A stretch of DNA of 64,000 nucleotides from Sphingomonas glacialis (GTDB taxonomy: Bacteria > Pseudomonadota > Alphaproteobacteria > Sphingomonadales > Sphingomonadaceae): contig NZ_RCZC01000005.1 in the NCBI RefSeq assembly GCF_006439055.1, positions 124,001-188,000 on the forward strand, given 5' to 3'. Shown here piece by piece: positions 52,643-60,408 of the stretch. Every line of letters begins with the position of its first letter. Within the stretch, counting starts at the first letter, position 1. The notes beneath the pieces were generated by a model. It did no database searches. It saw only the letters and a program-made list of their open reading frames with translations, and had not been told where the DNA came from. The position numbers and the translations under genes are program-made.

Positions 52643-53425
52643 TCAATGCCCGCGGCAAGCGAGCGCCTCGAGAATCTCCTCGATCCGCGCCGGATCCCCC
52701 GCCGCGACGACTTCGCCGACCGAATCGGCGGTGAGCGGATCGCCCTGCCAGTCGCACATCCGCCCGCCCGCGCCCTCGACGACGGGGACCAAGGCAGCGA
52801 AATCGTGGAGCTTCAGCTGCGCCTCGACCACCACGTCGAGCCACCCGCTCGCGACGCAGCCATAATTGTAGCAATCGCCGCCTAGCACGGTGCTCATCAC
52901 TGCCCCGTCGAGATGCTCGAACGCGTGGAGTTGCGAATCGTCGAACAGAGCGGGCGAGGTCGTCGCGAGCAGCGCCTTGCCGAGATCGGCGCAGCGCCGC
53001 GTCGCCGCAGGCTTGCCGTTGAACAGTGTCGGCTTGCCCATCACGCCCGTCCAGCGTTCGCGCAGGATCGGCTGGTCGATCACCCCCATCATCGGCCACC
53101 CTTCGATCACCAAGGCGATCAGCGTGCCGAAGATCGGCCGCCCCGAAATGAACGCGCGCGTCCCGTCGATCGGGTCGAGCACCCAGGCGCGGCCGCTCGT
53201 CCCTTCCTTGACGCCATATTCCTCGCCGATGATCGCATCGGCGGGAAAGGCGCGCTCGATCAGGCTGCGCATCGCGGCTTCCGCAGCACGATCGGCGAGC
53301 GTCACGGGCGAGGCATCGTCCTTCGCCTCGAGCCCATAATCGGCACGATAATAGGGGCGGATCGCCGCGCCCGCCGCATCGGCAAGGGCGGCGGCAAGGG
53401 CGAGATCGGTGTCGGTGACGCGCAT
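52643..53425 (-). CDS. hisN: Histidinol-phosphatase of the inositol-monophosphatase family
   Basis: 260 residues. Mg-binding motifs GEEYGVKEG (about 67-75) and WVLDPIDGTRAFISG (about 81-95), and the C-terminal GGDCYNYGCVASG (about 181-193) with DFAALVPVVEGAGG. The DGTRAFI variant and the missing inositol-specific residues point to the HisN-type histidinol phosphatase found in alphaproteobacteria and actinobacteria, in place of HisB-N. Monocistronic. Confidence 0.85.
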   Translation of the reverse strand: MRVTDTDLALAAALADAAGAAIRPYYRADYGLEAKDDASPVTLADRAAEAAMRSLIERAFPADAIIGEEYGVKEGTSGRAWVLDPIDGTRAFISGRPIFGTLIALVIEGWPMMGVIDQPILRERWTGVMGKPTLFNGKPAATRRCADLGKALLATTSPALFDDSQLHAFEHLDGAVMSTVLGGDCYNYGCVASGWLDVVVEAQLKLHDFAALVPVVEGAGGRMCDWQGDPLTADSVGEVVAAGDPARIEEILEALACRGH

Positions 53426-53513
53426 TGCCTTTGCCTAAAGCGACTGGCAGAATTTCGCCAGCCCAAGCGTCGGGAAACGCTACGGGTAGCGGGTGGTGTC
53501 GGGGGATTCCAAG

Positions 53514-54581
53514 ATGATACGTCGTTCGGCCCTGGTCATGGGCGCCGCGCTGCTGTGCGCGAGCCCAGCGCTGGCGCAAGTGCGCCCCTTGCTCGACCCG
53601 CCCGCCTCCGCCGACGCCGCCCGCGCGGGCGTCGAGGTGTTTCTGCTCAACGAAGGGCCAGTTTCGCAGCCCGCACACGGGCCGGCCGAGATCGAAACGG
53701 TCGCGCGAGATGGGAGCACGCTGCGGCTGGTCGCCCCTCCCAACTCGGCGCCAGACATCGCCGCTGGCGGCTTCGCGCGCGTCCGCTACCGACTCGCCGA
53801 CGCCGCGCCCGTGGCGCTCGCCGCGAAACCGCCGAGCGCGGCGGCCCGTGCAGCGGCACCCGCCGGGGAAAGCATTATCGCCACCTCGCGCGGCGGATCG
53901 GGAGCGTTCCTCGACCGCCTGCATCCCTATGCTCCGATCTACGGCGTGTTCGGCGCAGGCGATTCGGGCGCGAAGCTGCAGGTCAGCCTGGATTTCCGCG
54001 TGCTCGGCCGCGACGATGGCCCACGGCTCGACATCGCCTATACGCACACGATGTTCTGGGCGACCGACAAGGCGTCGGCGCCGATCCGCGCGCAGGGGTA
54101 CAGCCCCGAAGTTTTCGTCGACGTGCCCGTGTCGTCGTCGCTCCTCGTCGGCGGCGGCTATCGCCACGATTCGAACGGCGGCGGAGTCACCAATTCGATC
54201 GACCTCAACCGCTTCTATCTGCGCGCGACCAAATCGTTCGATCTGGGAAACACGTGGAAGCTCTCGCTCGCGCCATGGGTGTGGGCCTATTTCGGCAATC
54301 AAGGGCTCGCGCCTGATCTCGAGCGCTATTGGGGCTACACCGCCCTCGGCGTGACGATCGGACAGCGCGACGGTCTGAAGGTCGCGGTCACCGGGCGCGG
54401 CAATCCGGGTACCGGCAAGGGCAGCGCCGAGGGGTTCATCTCCTATCCGCTGGTGCGGATCGACAGCCGGCTGCCGCATCTCTATCTCTTCGGCCAGGTC
54501 TTCACCGGCTATGGCGAGACGCTGGTCGAGTATAACCGCAACGTCAGCCATGCCCGCGTCGGCCTGGCCCTGACGCGATGA
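53514..54581 (+). CDS. pldA: Outer-membrane phospholipase A (OMPLA)
   Basis: 355 residues. Signal peptide (1-21, SPALAQ), a periplasmic-like N-terminal region (about 25-130), then the 12-stranded OMPLA barrel. The catalytic pattern is present: YRHDSNGGG (His and Ser of the His-Ser-Asn/Asp site, about 222-230) and NRFYLRA (the Asn, about 240-246). The enzyme degrades phospholipids that reach the outer leaflet. ATG 53514 (MIRRSALV) gives the best signal peptide; the upstream TTG/GTG at 53493 is less likely. Confidence 0.88.
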   Translation: MIRRSALVMGAALLCASPALAQVRPLLDPPASADAARAGVEVFLLNEGPVSQPAHGPAEIETVARDGSTLRLVAPPNSAPDIAAGGFARVRYRLADAAPVALAAKPPSAAARAAAPAGESIIATSRGGSGAFLDRLHPYAPIYGVFGAGDSGAKLQVSLDFRVLGRDDGPRLDIAYTHTMFWATDKASAPIRAQGYSPEVFVDVPVSSSLLVGGGYRHDSNGGGVTNSIDLNRFYLRATKSFDLGNTWKLSLAPWVWAYFGNQGLAPDLERYWGYTALGVTIGQRDGLKVAVTGRGNPGTGKGSAEGFISYPLVRIDSRLPHLYLFGQVFTGYGETLVEYNRNVSHARVGLALTR

Positions 54582-54697
54582 GGCGGTCACCCGACGTCGC
54601 TTTCGGCTCGCCGGTCACCCAATGTTAGCAGTTCGCGGGTAAGTAAGCACGACTGGCCACGACATGTGGCACATGATGCTGAGGGGCTTTGACAGCG

Positions 54698-55702
54698 ATG
54701 GGGCTAGCGCGGAGCACACGGCTCGTTGCCGCCGAGGACCGTGCCGCGCAGGTCTTCGACTGCGTCCGCGCCTTCCTGACGCTGCATCGCCTGAGCGCCG
54801 AGCCGGCGCATTACGCCTTTGCCTATGACGTCGTCTGCAACCCCGCCGGGGTGATCGCCAAATCGGTCGCGACGATGACCGAAGGCGGCATCCGCCTGTC
54901 GGCGCGCGATATCGAATCGCTCGGCGGCGGCACGGTCACGACAGCGACGGCCGGCGCCTCGCCCGATGGGCTGGTCGCGCAGACGCAGATGCAGGTCGAG
55001 GGTTTCACCGACATGGTCCGCTCGATGCGCGCCGAGACCGCCGATTTCGGGCGCGATCTCGCCGCCAGCGCCACCGCGCTGCAAGGCGGGGCAAGCAGCG
55101 CAGACATGATCCGGCTGACCGCGGTGATGCTCGATCGCGTCCAGTCGGCCGAAGCGCGATTGCAGGCCGCGACCTCCGAGGCCGACCAGCTGCGCGCCAA
55201 GCTGGAGGAAGCGCGCGGCGACGCGCGCCGCGACCCGCTGACCGGGCTTCCCAACCGGCGCGCGTTCGAAGAGGCGTTCGCCGAGCACACCGTCCGCGGA
55301 ACGCGGCTGTGCCTTGCGGTGTGCGACGTCGATCGCTTCAAGCGCGTCAACGATCAGTTCGGCCATTCGGTCGGCGACCGCGTGCTCAAGGCGATCGCCG
55401 AGGCGTTGAGCGCGGCGTGCGAGGGCCATTTCGTCGCGCGCTATGGCGGCGAGGAATTCGTCATTCTGTTTGCGAACGTCGATCTTGCGCAAGCGCATAC
55501 GACGCTCGAATCGGCGCGGCTGACGGTCGACGCCAAACGCTATCGGTTGCGCGAGACCGACATGCCGCTTGGCGCGGTGACCTTCTCGGCCGGGCTGACC
55601 CCGGCGGAGACCGGCGAGCTGCTCGGCGCGGTGTTCGGCAGGGCCGACAAGCTGCTCTATGCGGCGAAGGACAGCGGCCGGAACCAGGTGCGACTGCCTT
55701 AG
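54698..55702 (+). CDS. GGDEF-domain diguanylate cyclase
   Basis: 334 residues. N-terminal helical region without membrane segment (1-160), a short coiled coil (EARLQAATSEADQLRAKLEE, about 151-170) and a GGDEF domain: DPLTGLPNRRAFEEAF, CDVDRFKRVNDQFGHSVGD, and the active site RYGGEEFVILF (about 252-262). The product-inhibition I-site (RxxD five residues before GGEEF) is absent: the position reads EGHFVA. So it should make c-di-GMP without feedback control. The N-terminal half may be a TackOD1-like or unknown sensor. ATG 54698 is used. Confidence 0.9.
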   Translation: MGLARSTRLVAAEDRAAQVFDCVRAFLTLHRLSAEPAHYAFAYDVVCNPAGVIAKSVATMTEGGIRLSARDIESLGGGTVTTATAGASPDGLVAQTQMQVEGFTDMVRSMRAETADFGRDLAASATALQGGASSADMIRLTAVMLDRVQSAEARLQAATSEADQLRAKLEEARGDARRDPLTGLPNRRAFEEAFAEHTVRGTRLCLAVCDVDRFKRVNDQFGHSVGDRVLKAIAEALSAACEGHFVARYGGEEFVILFANVDLAQAHTTLESARLTVDAKRYRLRETDMPLGAVTFSAGLTPAETGELLGAVFGRADKLLYAAKDSGRNQVRLP

Positions 55703-55797
55703 CAAATTACGCTTAGGTTTGGCGCAGAATGCCATGCCCGATTCCAGAGACACGCGCACATTTCAGCATATTCCCTGTATTTCATGTACTTAGTGAT

Positions 55798-55814
55798 TTG
55801 GCACGCGCTGTGCA
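55798..55814 (+). promoter_or_regulatory. Sigma-54 (RpoN)-type promoter
   Basis: TTGGCACGCGCTGTGCA has GG at 55800-55801 and GC at 55812-55813, exactly 10 bases apart, as in the TGGCAC-N5-TTGC consensus (13-base match with G instead of T at one -12 position). Predicted start about 55825; the small-peptide ATG lies 51 bases later. Confidence 0.6.
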
Positions 55815-55875
55815 AAGATCCCGGCATCGACGCTTCGGATGGTCCGAAGCGCCAGATTGCAAAGGGAACTCCATC

Positions 55876-55986
55876 ATGACCGTCCGTTTCGAATCGCTCC
55901 AGCGCGTCGCCGTCTCGCTCGTCGCAGCGCTCATGCTCACCGCCGTGCTCGCCTCGACTGCCGTGTCGCTCGCCCCGATCGCCTGA
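55876..55986 (+). CDS. 36-residue membrane peptide
   Basis: MTVRFESLQRVAVSLVAALM... followed by LTAVLASTAVSLAPIA: a short amphipathic basic start and one hydrophobic segment. An AAGGGA ribosome site is eight bases upstream. It is preceded by a sigma-54-type promoter and followed 100 bases later by the S41 protease gene. Similar tiny proteins appear in sphingomonads near stress-response genes, from memory. Function unknown; could be an envelope-stress peptide. Confidence 0.6.
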   Translation: MTVRFESLQRVAVSLVAALMLTAVLASTAVSLAPIA

Positions 55987-56084
55987 TCGGGAGCGGGCCA
56001 CCGCCCGCCATTTCCCATCACGAATTTTCGAACTGACAAGCGCGATACTGCCCCTTAGGTTCTTCTTACTAGGGGGAGATATCC

Positions 56085-57554
56085 ATGACGAAGCCGCGTA
56101 TCGTAACGCATTGTTTGGCGCTTGCCGCCTTGCTCTCGGCCTGCAGCGGGGGCGGCGGCGGCGGGTCGAGCTCCACCCCGACCGCTTCGACACCGACACC
56201 GACGCCCACATCGACTCCAACGCCCACCGCCGTCGCGGGCTGTTCGCTGCGCGAACGCCAGGATTGGGCGGCGGCGCAGCTGCGCGAATGGTATCTCTTC
56301 CCCGACACGCTGCCCGCAGCGCTCGACCCGACGCCCTATACCACCGTCGGCGATTACATCGACGCGCTCACCGCGACTGCGCGCGCGCAGCGCAAGGACC
56401 GCTATTTCACCTATCTCACCTCGATCGCGAGCGAGACCGCGTTTTACGACAGCGGCGCGAGCGCCGGCTTTGGCTTCCGGCTCGGAATCGATTCGACCGC
56501 ACGCCGCGCGTTCGGCATCGAAACCTTCGAGGGCACGCCGGCGCTGGCTGCCGGCATCGACCGCGGCACCGAAATCCTCGCGATCGGCACGACCACCGCC
56601 GATCTGCGGACGGTCGATTCGATCATCGCGACGCAAGGCAGCGCGGGGGTGAGCGACGCGCTCGGCCCCAATACGGTGGGGACGACGCGGCTGCTGCGGA
56701 TCAACGATGCCGCCGGCACGCGCACCGTGACGCTCAGCAAGACCGATTTCGCGCTGACCCCGGTGTCGAGCCGCTACGGCGCGCAGATCATCAACGATGG
56801 CGGGCGCCAGGTCGGCTATCTCAACCTGCGCAGCTTCATCTCGACCGCCGACCCGGCCTTGCGCGCCGCCTTCGCGTCGTTCCGCACCGCCGGCATCACC
56901 AACGTGATCATCGATCTGCGCTACAATGGCGGCGGACTGGTCTCGATCGCCGAACTGATGAGCAATCTGCTTGGCGCGAACCGCGCGACGTCGGACGTGA
57001 TCGACTATATGACCTTCCGGCCGGAGAAGGCGTCGAACAACACCACCGCGTTCTTCGCGCCGCAGCCGCAATCGATCGCGCCGACCAAGATCGCGTTCAT
57101 CGGCACGGCGGGCACCGCCTCGGCGAGCGAACTCGTGCTCGCGGCACAGATTCCGTATCTGCACGCAAATGTCGGGCTGATTGGCACCAACACCTATGGC
57201 AAGCCCGTCGGACAGATCGCTCTCGACCGCACGCAATGCGACGATCGGCTGCGCGTGATCGCCTTTGCGCTGCAGAACGCCAATCGCCAGGGTGCTTATT
57301 ATGACGGCGTGCGCAGCATCGTCGAGGCCAGCTGCCAGGCGAATGACGACATCACCCATCAGCTGGGGAGCCCGCTCGAAAGCTCGACCCGCGCCGCGCT
57401 CGATTATCTCGCCGGGCGCAGCTGCACCCCGATCACCGCCGCCGCGACGAGCAGCGTCGCCGCACGATCGCTGCGCGCCGATACCGCCGGGCTCGAACTG
57501 ATGACGCCCAATCATCCCGATCCTAGCCAGCGCCAGATCCCGGGATCGTACTGA
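56085..57554 (+). CDS. S41-family peptidase lipoprotein
   Basis: 489 residues. Lipoprotein signal (LSACSGGG, Cys 20), a Gly-rich then a Thr/Pro-rich linker (about 22-52), a PDZ-like part (about 150-225) and the S41 (tail-specific protease) core: VGYLNLRSFI, IIDLRYNGGGLVS, GTASASELVLAA with the nucleophile serine, and TYGKPVGQIAL with the general-base lysine. Ser and Lys are both present. Anchored in the envelope; substrate unknown. The C-terminal tail is long and low-complexity. Confidence 0.9.
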   Translation: MTKPRIVTHCLALAALLSACSGGGGGGSSSTPTASTPTPTPTSTPTPTAVAGCSLRERQDWAAAQLREWYLFPDTLPAALDPTPYTTVGDYIDALTATARAQRKDRYFTYLTSIASETAFYDSGASAGFGFRLGIDSTARRAFGIETFEGTPALAAGIDRGTEILAIGTTTADLRTVDSIIATQGSAGVSDALGPNTVGTTRLLRINDAAGTRTVTLSKTDFALTPVSSRYGAQIINDGGRQVGYLNLRSFISTADPALRAAFASFRTAGITNVIIDLRYNGGGLVSIAELMSNLLGANRATSDVIDYMTFRPEKASNNTTAFFAPQPQSIAPTKIAFIGTAGTASASELVLAAQIPYLHANVGLIGTNTYGKPVGQIALDRTQCDDRLRVIAFALQNANRQGAYYDGVRSIVEASCQANDDITHQLGSPLESSTRAALDYLAGRSCTPITAAATSSVAARSLRADTAGLELMTPNHPDPSQRQIPGSY

Positions 57555-57574
57555 GCGATCGTAATTTGGGGGGT

Positions 57575-57602
57575 GCCGGACGCGAAGGGGGGCGCGTCCG
57601 GC
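57575..57602 (+). terminator. Stem-loop after the S41 gene
   Basis: Perfect 10-bp stem GCCGGACGCG / CGCGTCCGGC with an eight-base loop, 21 bases after the stop codon. No T run, so a Rho-assisted terminator or 3' stabiliser rather than a textbook intrinsic terminator. Confidence 0.5.
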
Positions 57603-57727
57603 ATGAGCGATAACGGGCCGCCTGCCCAAAGGTTGCGGCAAATCGCCGCACGTCCGAATTGATGCGGCTACCCGCACGATTCGGCGCTAGGGTGCGGCGG
57701 GGCCTTTCGCCCCGGTCAGGAACCGTC

Positions 57728-57856
57728 ATGGCCAAGAGCCAGAAGAAATCGAACAAGGAAGTGCGCAAGCCCAAGGCCGAGAAGGCGCCCAAGGCAAACG
57801 CCTCGAACCCGACCAGCAAGGGCCAGCCGGTCCCGATGGTCACGATCAAGAGCTGA
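57728..57856 (+). CDS. Small lysine-rich protein
   Basis: 42 residues, MAKSQKKSNKEVRKPKAEKA start, very basic, no hydrophobic part, ending VPMVTIKS. The ATG 57728 sits in a sensible position; the longer frame from 57659 has no support. Two bases separate it from the PhnA-domain gene. A nucleic-acid-binding role is possible from its charge but not shown. Confidence 0.6.
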   Translation: MAKSQKKSNKEVRKPKAEKAPKANASNPTSKGQPVPMVTIKS

Positions 57857-57858
57857 AC

Positions 57859-58161
57859 ATGAGCGACACCGACAGCTATATCTATGACGAAGCCAGCGGC
57901 GAATGGATCGCTGCCGGCGATGCCACGGCCGCCGCAACCGACGATGCGGTCGTCGTGCGCGATTCGGTCGGCAACGTGCTCGCCGACGGCGATCAGGTCA
58001 CGCTGATCAAGGATTTGACCGTGAAGGGCGCCGGGCAGACGCTCAAGCGCGGCACGCTGATCAAGTCGATCCGGCTGACCGGCGACGCGCAGGAGATCGA
58101 TTGCCGTTACGAGGGCATCAAGGGCCTCGTGCTGCGCGCCGAGTTCGTCCGGAAGCGCTGA
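57859..58161 (+). CDS. PhnA-domain protein
   Basis: 100 residues. The C-terminal two thirds is a PhnA domain: VVVRDSVGNVLADGDQVTLI, KDLTVKGAGQTLKRGT and IKSIRLTGDAQEIDC. The usual N-terminal zinc ribbon of PhnA is absent; instead there is SYIYDEASGEWIAAGD. Despite the name, this family is not proved to act on phosphonates. Lies in a run of small genes before ung. Confidence 0.85.
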   Translation: MSDTDSYIYDEASGEWIAAGDATAAATDDAVVVRDSVGNVLADGDQVTLIKDLTVKGAGQTLKRGTLIKSIRLTGDAQEIDCRYEGIKGLVLRAEFVRKR

Positions 58162-58171
58162 CGGGCGGGCG

Positions 58172-58864
58172 ATGCAGCCGTTGCCCCCCCGCTGGCGCGA
58201 TGCGTTGGCGGATGAAGTCGCGCAGCCGTACATGCAGGCGCTCGATACATTCCTCGATGCCGAGCAGGCCGCGGGGACGGAAATCTTCCCGGCGCGCGGC
58301 GACTGGTTTCGTGCGCTCGAGCTGACGCCGCCCGACGCGGTGCGCGTCGTGATCCTCGGCCAGGATCCGTATCACGGGCCAGGGCAGGCGCACGGGCTAA
58401 GCTTCTCGGTGCGGGACGACGTGCGGATCCCGCCGAGCCTGCGCAACATCTATAAAGAGCTTGAGGGCGATCTCGGCATCGCGCCGGCCCGGCACGGCCT
58501 GCTCGACGCCTGGGCGGCGCAGGGCGTGCTGCTGCTCAATGCGGTGCTGACGGTGCGGATGGGCGCTGCCGCCTCACACCAAAAGCGCGGCTGGGAGCGC
58601 TTTACCGACGCAGTGATCCGCGTGGTGGCGGGGTCGCCCGACCCGACCGTGTTCATACTCTGGGGTGCGCACGCGCAGAAAAAGGCGGCGTTTGTCGAGG
58701 ACGTGACGCAGGGTGGCCGGCACCTCGTGCTCAAAGCGGCGCATCCCTCGCCTTTGTCGGCCTATGCCGGCTTCTTCGGCAGTCGCCCCTTCTCCGCCGC
58801 CAACACGTTTCTCGTCGCGCATGGCCGCGGCGCGATCGACTGGGGCTTGCCGCCGCGCGCCTAA
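58172..58864 (+). CDS. ung: Uracil-DNA glycosylase
   Basis: 230 residues, family 1 UDG. Catalytic GQDPYHGPGQAHGLSF (about 66-81) and the HPSPLSAYAGFFG motif with the catalytic histidine (about 190-202) are intact. Removes uracil from DNA. Its TAA stop overlaps the holA stop on the other strand by four bases. Confidence 0.97.
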   Translation: MQPLPPRWRDALADEVAQPYMQALDTFLDAEQAAGTEIFPARGDWFRALELTPPDAVRVVILGQDPYHGPGQAHGLSFSVRDDVRIPPSLRNIYKELEGDLGIAPARHGLLDAWAAQGVLLLNAVLTVRMGAAASHQKRGWERFTDAVIRVVAGSPDPTVFILWGAHAQKKAAFVEDVTQGGRHLVLKAAHPSPLSAYAGFFGSRPFSAANTFLVAHGRGAIDWGLPPRA

Positions 58865-59877
58865 CTGCGCTGCCGCGCCGCCATCCGCGCGACGCCGAGC
58901 ATCGCTGCGTCCGACAAGACCGTTCCGGCATTCGACGGCGCCATCGTCGCACGTTCGGCGCGGCGGACGCGGTCGATCGCATCGCTGATCTTGGGTGCCG
59001 ACCAGATCCGCAGCGCCGCCGCGGTCGTCACGCGTTCGCGGAAGAAGACGCGCTCGATCACGCTGTTGATGTTCGCACCGTTATCGATCTCGGCGCGCAG
59101 TTCGGCGAGACTCATCAGGCGGCGGACGAGCTGGCGCAGCAACGGGATCGGCGAGACGCCCGCGACCGCGAGCCGCGCCAGTTCCTCGCCGAGCACATCG
59201 GGCCCGCCGCCGATCGCCGCATCGATCGCGCGCGACATTTCCGAATCGCCGAGGTCCGCGCCGATTGCATCGAGCGCGGCATCGTCGAGCTCGCGCGGCC
59301 GCTCGGGCGCTGCGTCGAGATAGAGCGCGATCTTCTCGAGCTCGCGCGTCATCACCGCACGGTCGCCCGCCGCGGCGAGTGCGATCCGCGCCGCCGTCCC
59401 GCCCATCGTGCGCAAGCCCTGCTCGCGCGCGATGCTCGTCGCGATCTTGTCGGCCTCGCCGCCCTCGGGGACGTAGAAGACGCAGGACATCGCGCGCGGG
59501 TCGCCCGTCGCGAGCTTGACCAGCGCCGAGGTCGCCTTTGCCGTCGGCGCGAGCAGGACGACCGGATTGCCGGCGCGCTCGGCCGAGAGCAGCAAGGTCG
59601 CCGCCGCAACGCTTTCCTCGCCGGCACCCGCGACGCGGATGTGGCGGGCGGTGCCGAATAGCGACATCGACGCGGCTTCGTCGGCGAGCCGACCGGGCGA
59701 AGCCTTGAGCAGCGCCGGCTCGAGATCGACGCGCTCGGCATCGGGCCCGAGCGCGCGCGCGACCCGGCCCGCGATGTCGCGCGCGCCCGCTTCATCGGGG
59801 CCGTACAGCACGTAGAGCCGGATGTCGGGATTGCCGCTGTCGATCGCGCGCGTCAGCTGGTTGAGATTGGCTTTCAC
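58861..59877 (-). CDS. holA: DNA polymerase III subunit delta
   Basis: 338 residues. N-terminal AAA-like fold (LYVLYGPDEAGARDIAGRVA) and the helical clamp-loader parts. HolA is the wrench that opens the beta clamp. GTG start at 59877. Last gene of the DUF3576-leuS-lptE-holA operon, a conserved alphaproteobacterial order. Confidence 0.92.
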   Translation of the reverse strand: MKANLNQLTRAIDSGNPDIRLYVLYGPDEAGARDIAGRVARALGPDAERVDLEPALLKASPGRLADEAASMSLFGTARHIRVAGAGEESVAAATLLLSAERAGNPVVLLAPTAKATSALVKLATGDPRAMSCVFYVPEGGEADKIATSIAREQGLRTMGGTAARIALAAAGDRAVMTRELEKIALYLDAAPERPRELDDAALDAIGADLGDSEMSRAIDAAIGGGPDVLGEELARLAVAGVSPIPLLRQLVRRLMSLAELRAEIDNGANINSVIERVFFRERVTTAAALRIWSAPKISDAIDRVRRAERATMAPSNAGTVLSDAAMLGVARMAARQRS

Positions 59878-59898
59878 GACGCCCGCCCGCGGGGCATA

Positions 59899-60408
59899 TC
59901 AGCGCGGCTCGGGCGCGGTACGCTGCACATAGGTGGCGACGCGCGCGACGATCTGGTCGGCGACGATCTGCGACAGCCGCTCGAGCGCAGTGTCCTCGGC
60001 AGCGATCGTCGCATATTCCGAATTGACCGCGTCGATACCGGCGTCCGACCCCGCGGTCGCATCGAGCAGCACCGACCCGTTCGACAGATCGACCAGCTGA
60101 TAGCGCGCGCGCAGCGTCCGGCGCTCGCGCGAGATCGAGTTGTCGCGATTGACGCCGAGCCCGGTGATCTGATCGTCGAGCTTGATCTCGAGCCGATAGC
60201 GCGGGCTCGCCTGCGCGTGGAGCCGGTCGCGCAGCGCATTGCTCATCAGCCAGCCCGACTTGCCCTCGATCGGACCGACCTCGATCTGCGTCAGCCCGCC
60301 CGCGACCGCACCCGAACCGCCGCCCGAATAGAGCGGATGCAGGCCACAGCCCGCCAGCGCGAGCGTGAGCGCGGCGAACGGCACGACAAGGGCAAGCCGC
60401 CGCATCAT
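59899..60408 (-). CDS. lptE: LPS-assembly lipoprotein LptE
   Basis: 169 residues. Lipoprotein signal ending ALAGC with HPLYSGG just after the cysteine, the family hallmark (GLHPLY). It plugs LptD in the outer membrane. First ATG 60408 overlaps the leuS stop region; the sequence ATGATG gives two equal starts. Between leuS and holA, as in most proteobacteria. Confidence 0.92.
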   Translation of the reverse strand: MMRRLALVVPFAALTLALAGCGLHPLYSGGGSGAVAGGLTQIEVGPIEGKSGWLMSNALRDRLHAQASPRYRLEIKLDDQITGLGVNRDNSISRERRTLRARYQLVDLSNGSVLLDATAGSDAGIDAVNSEYATIAAEDTALERLSQIVADQIVARVATYVQRTAPEPR

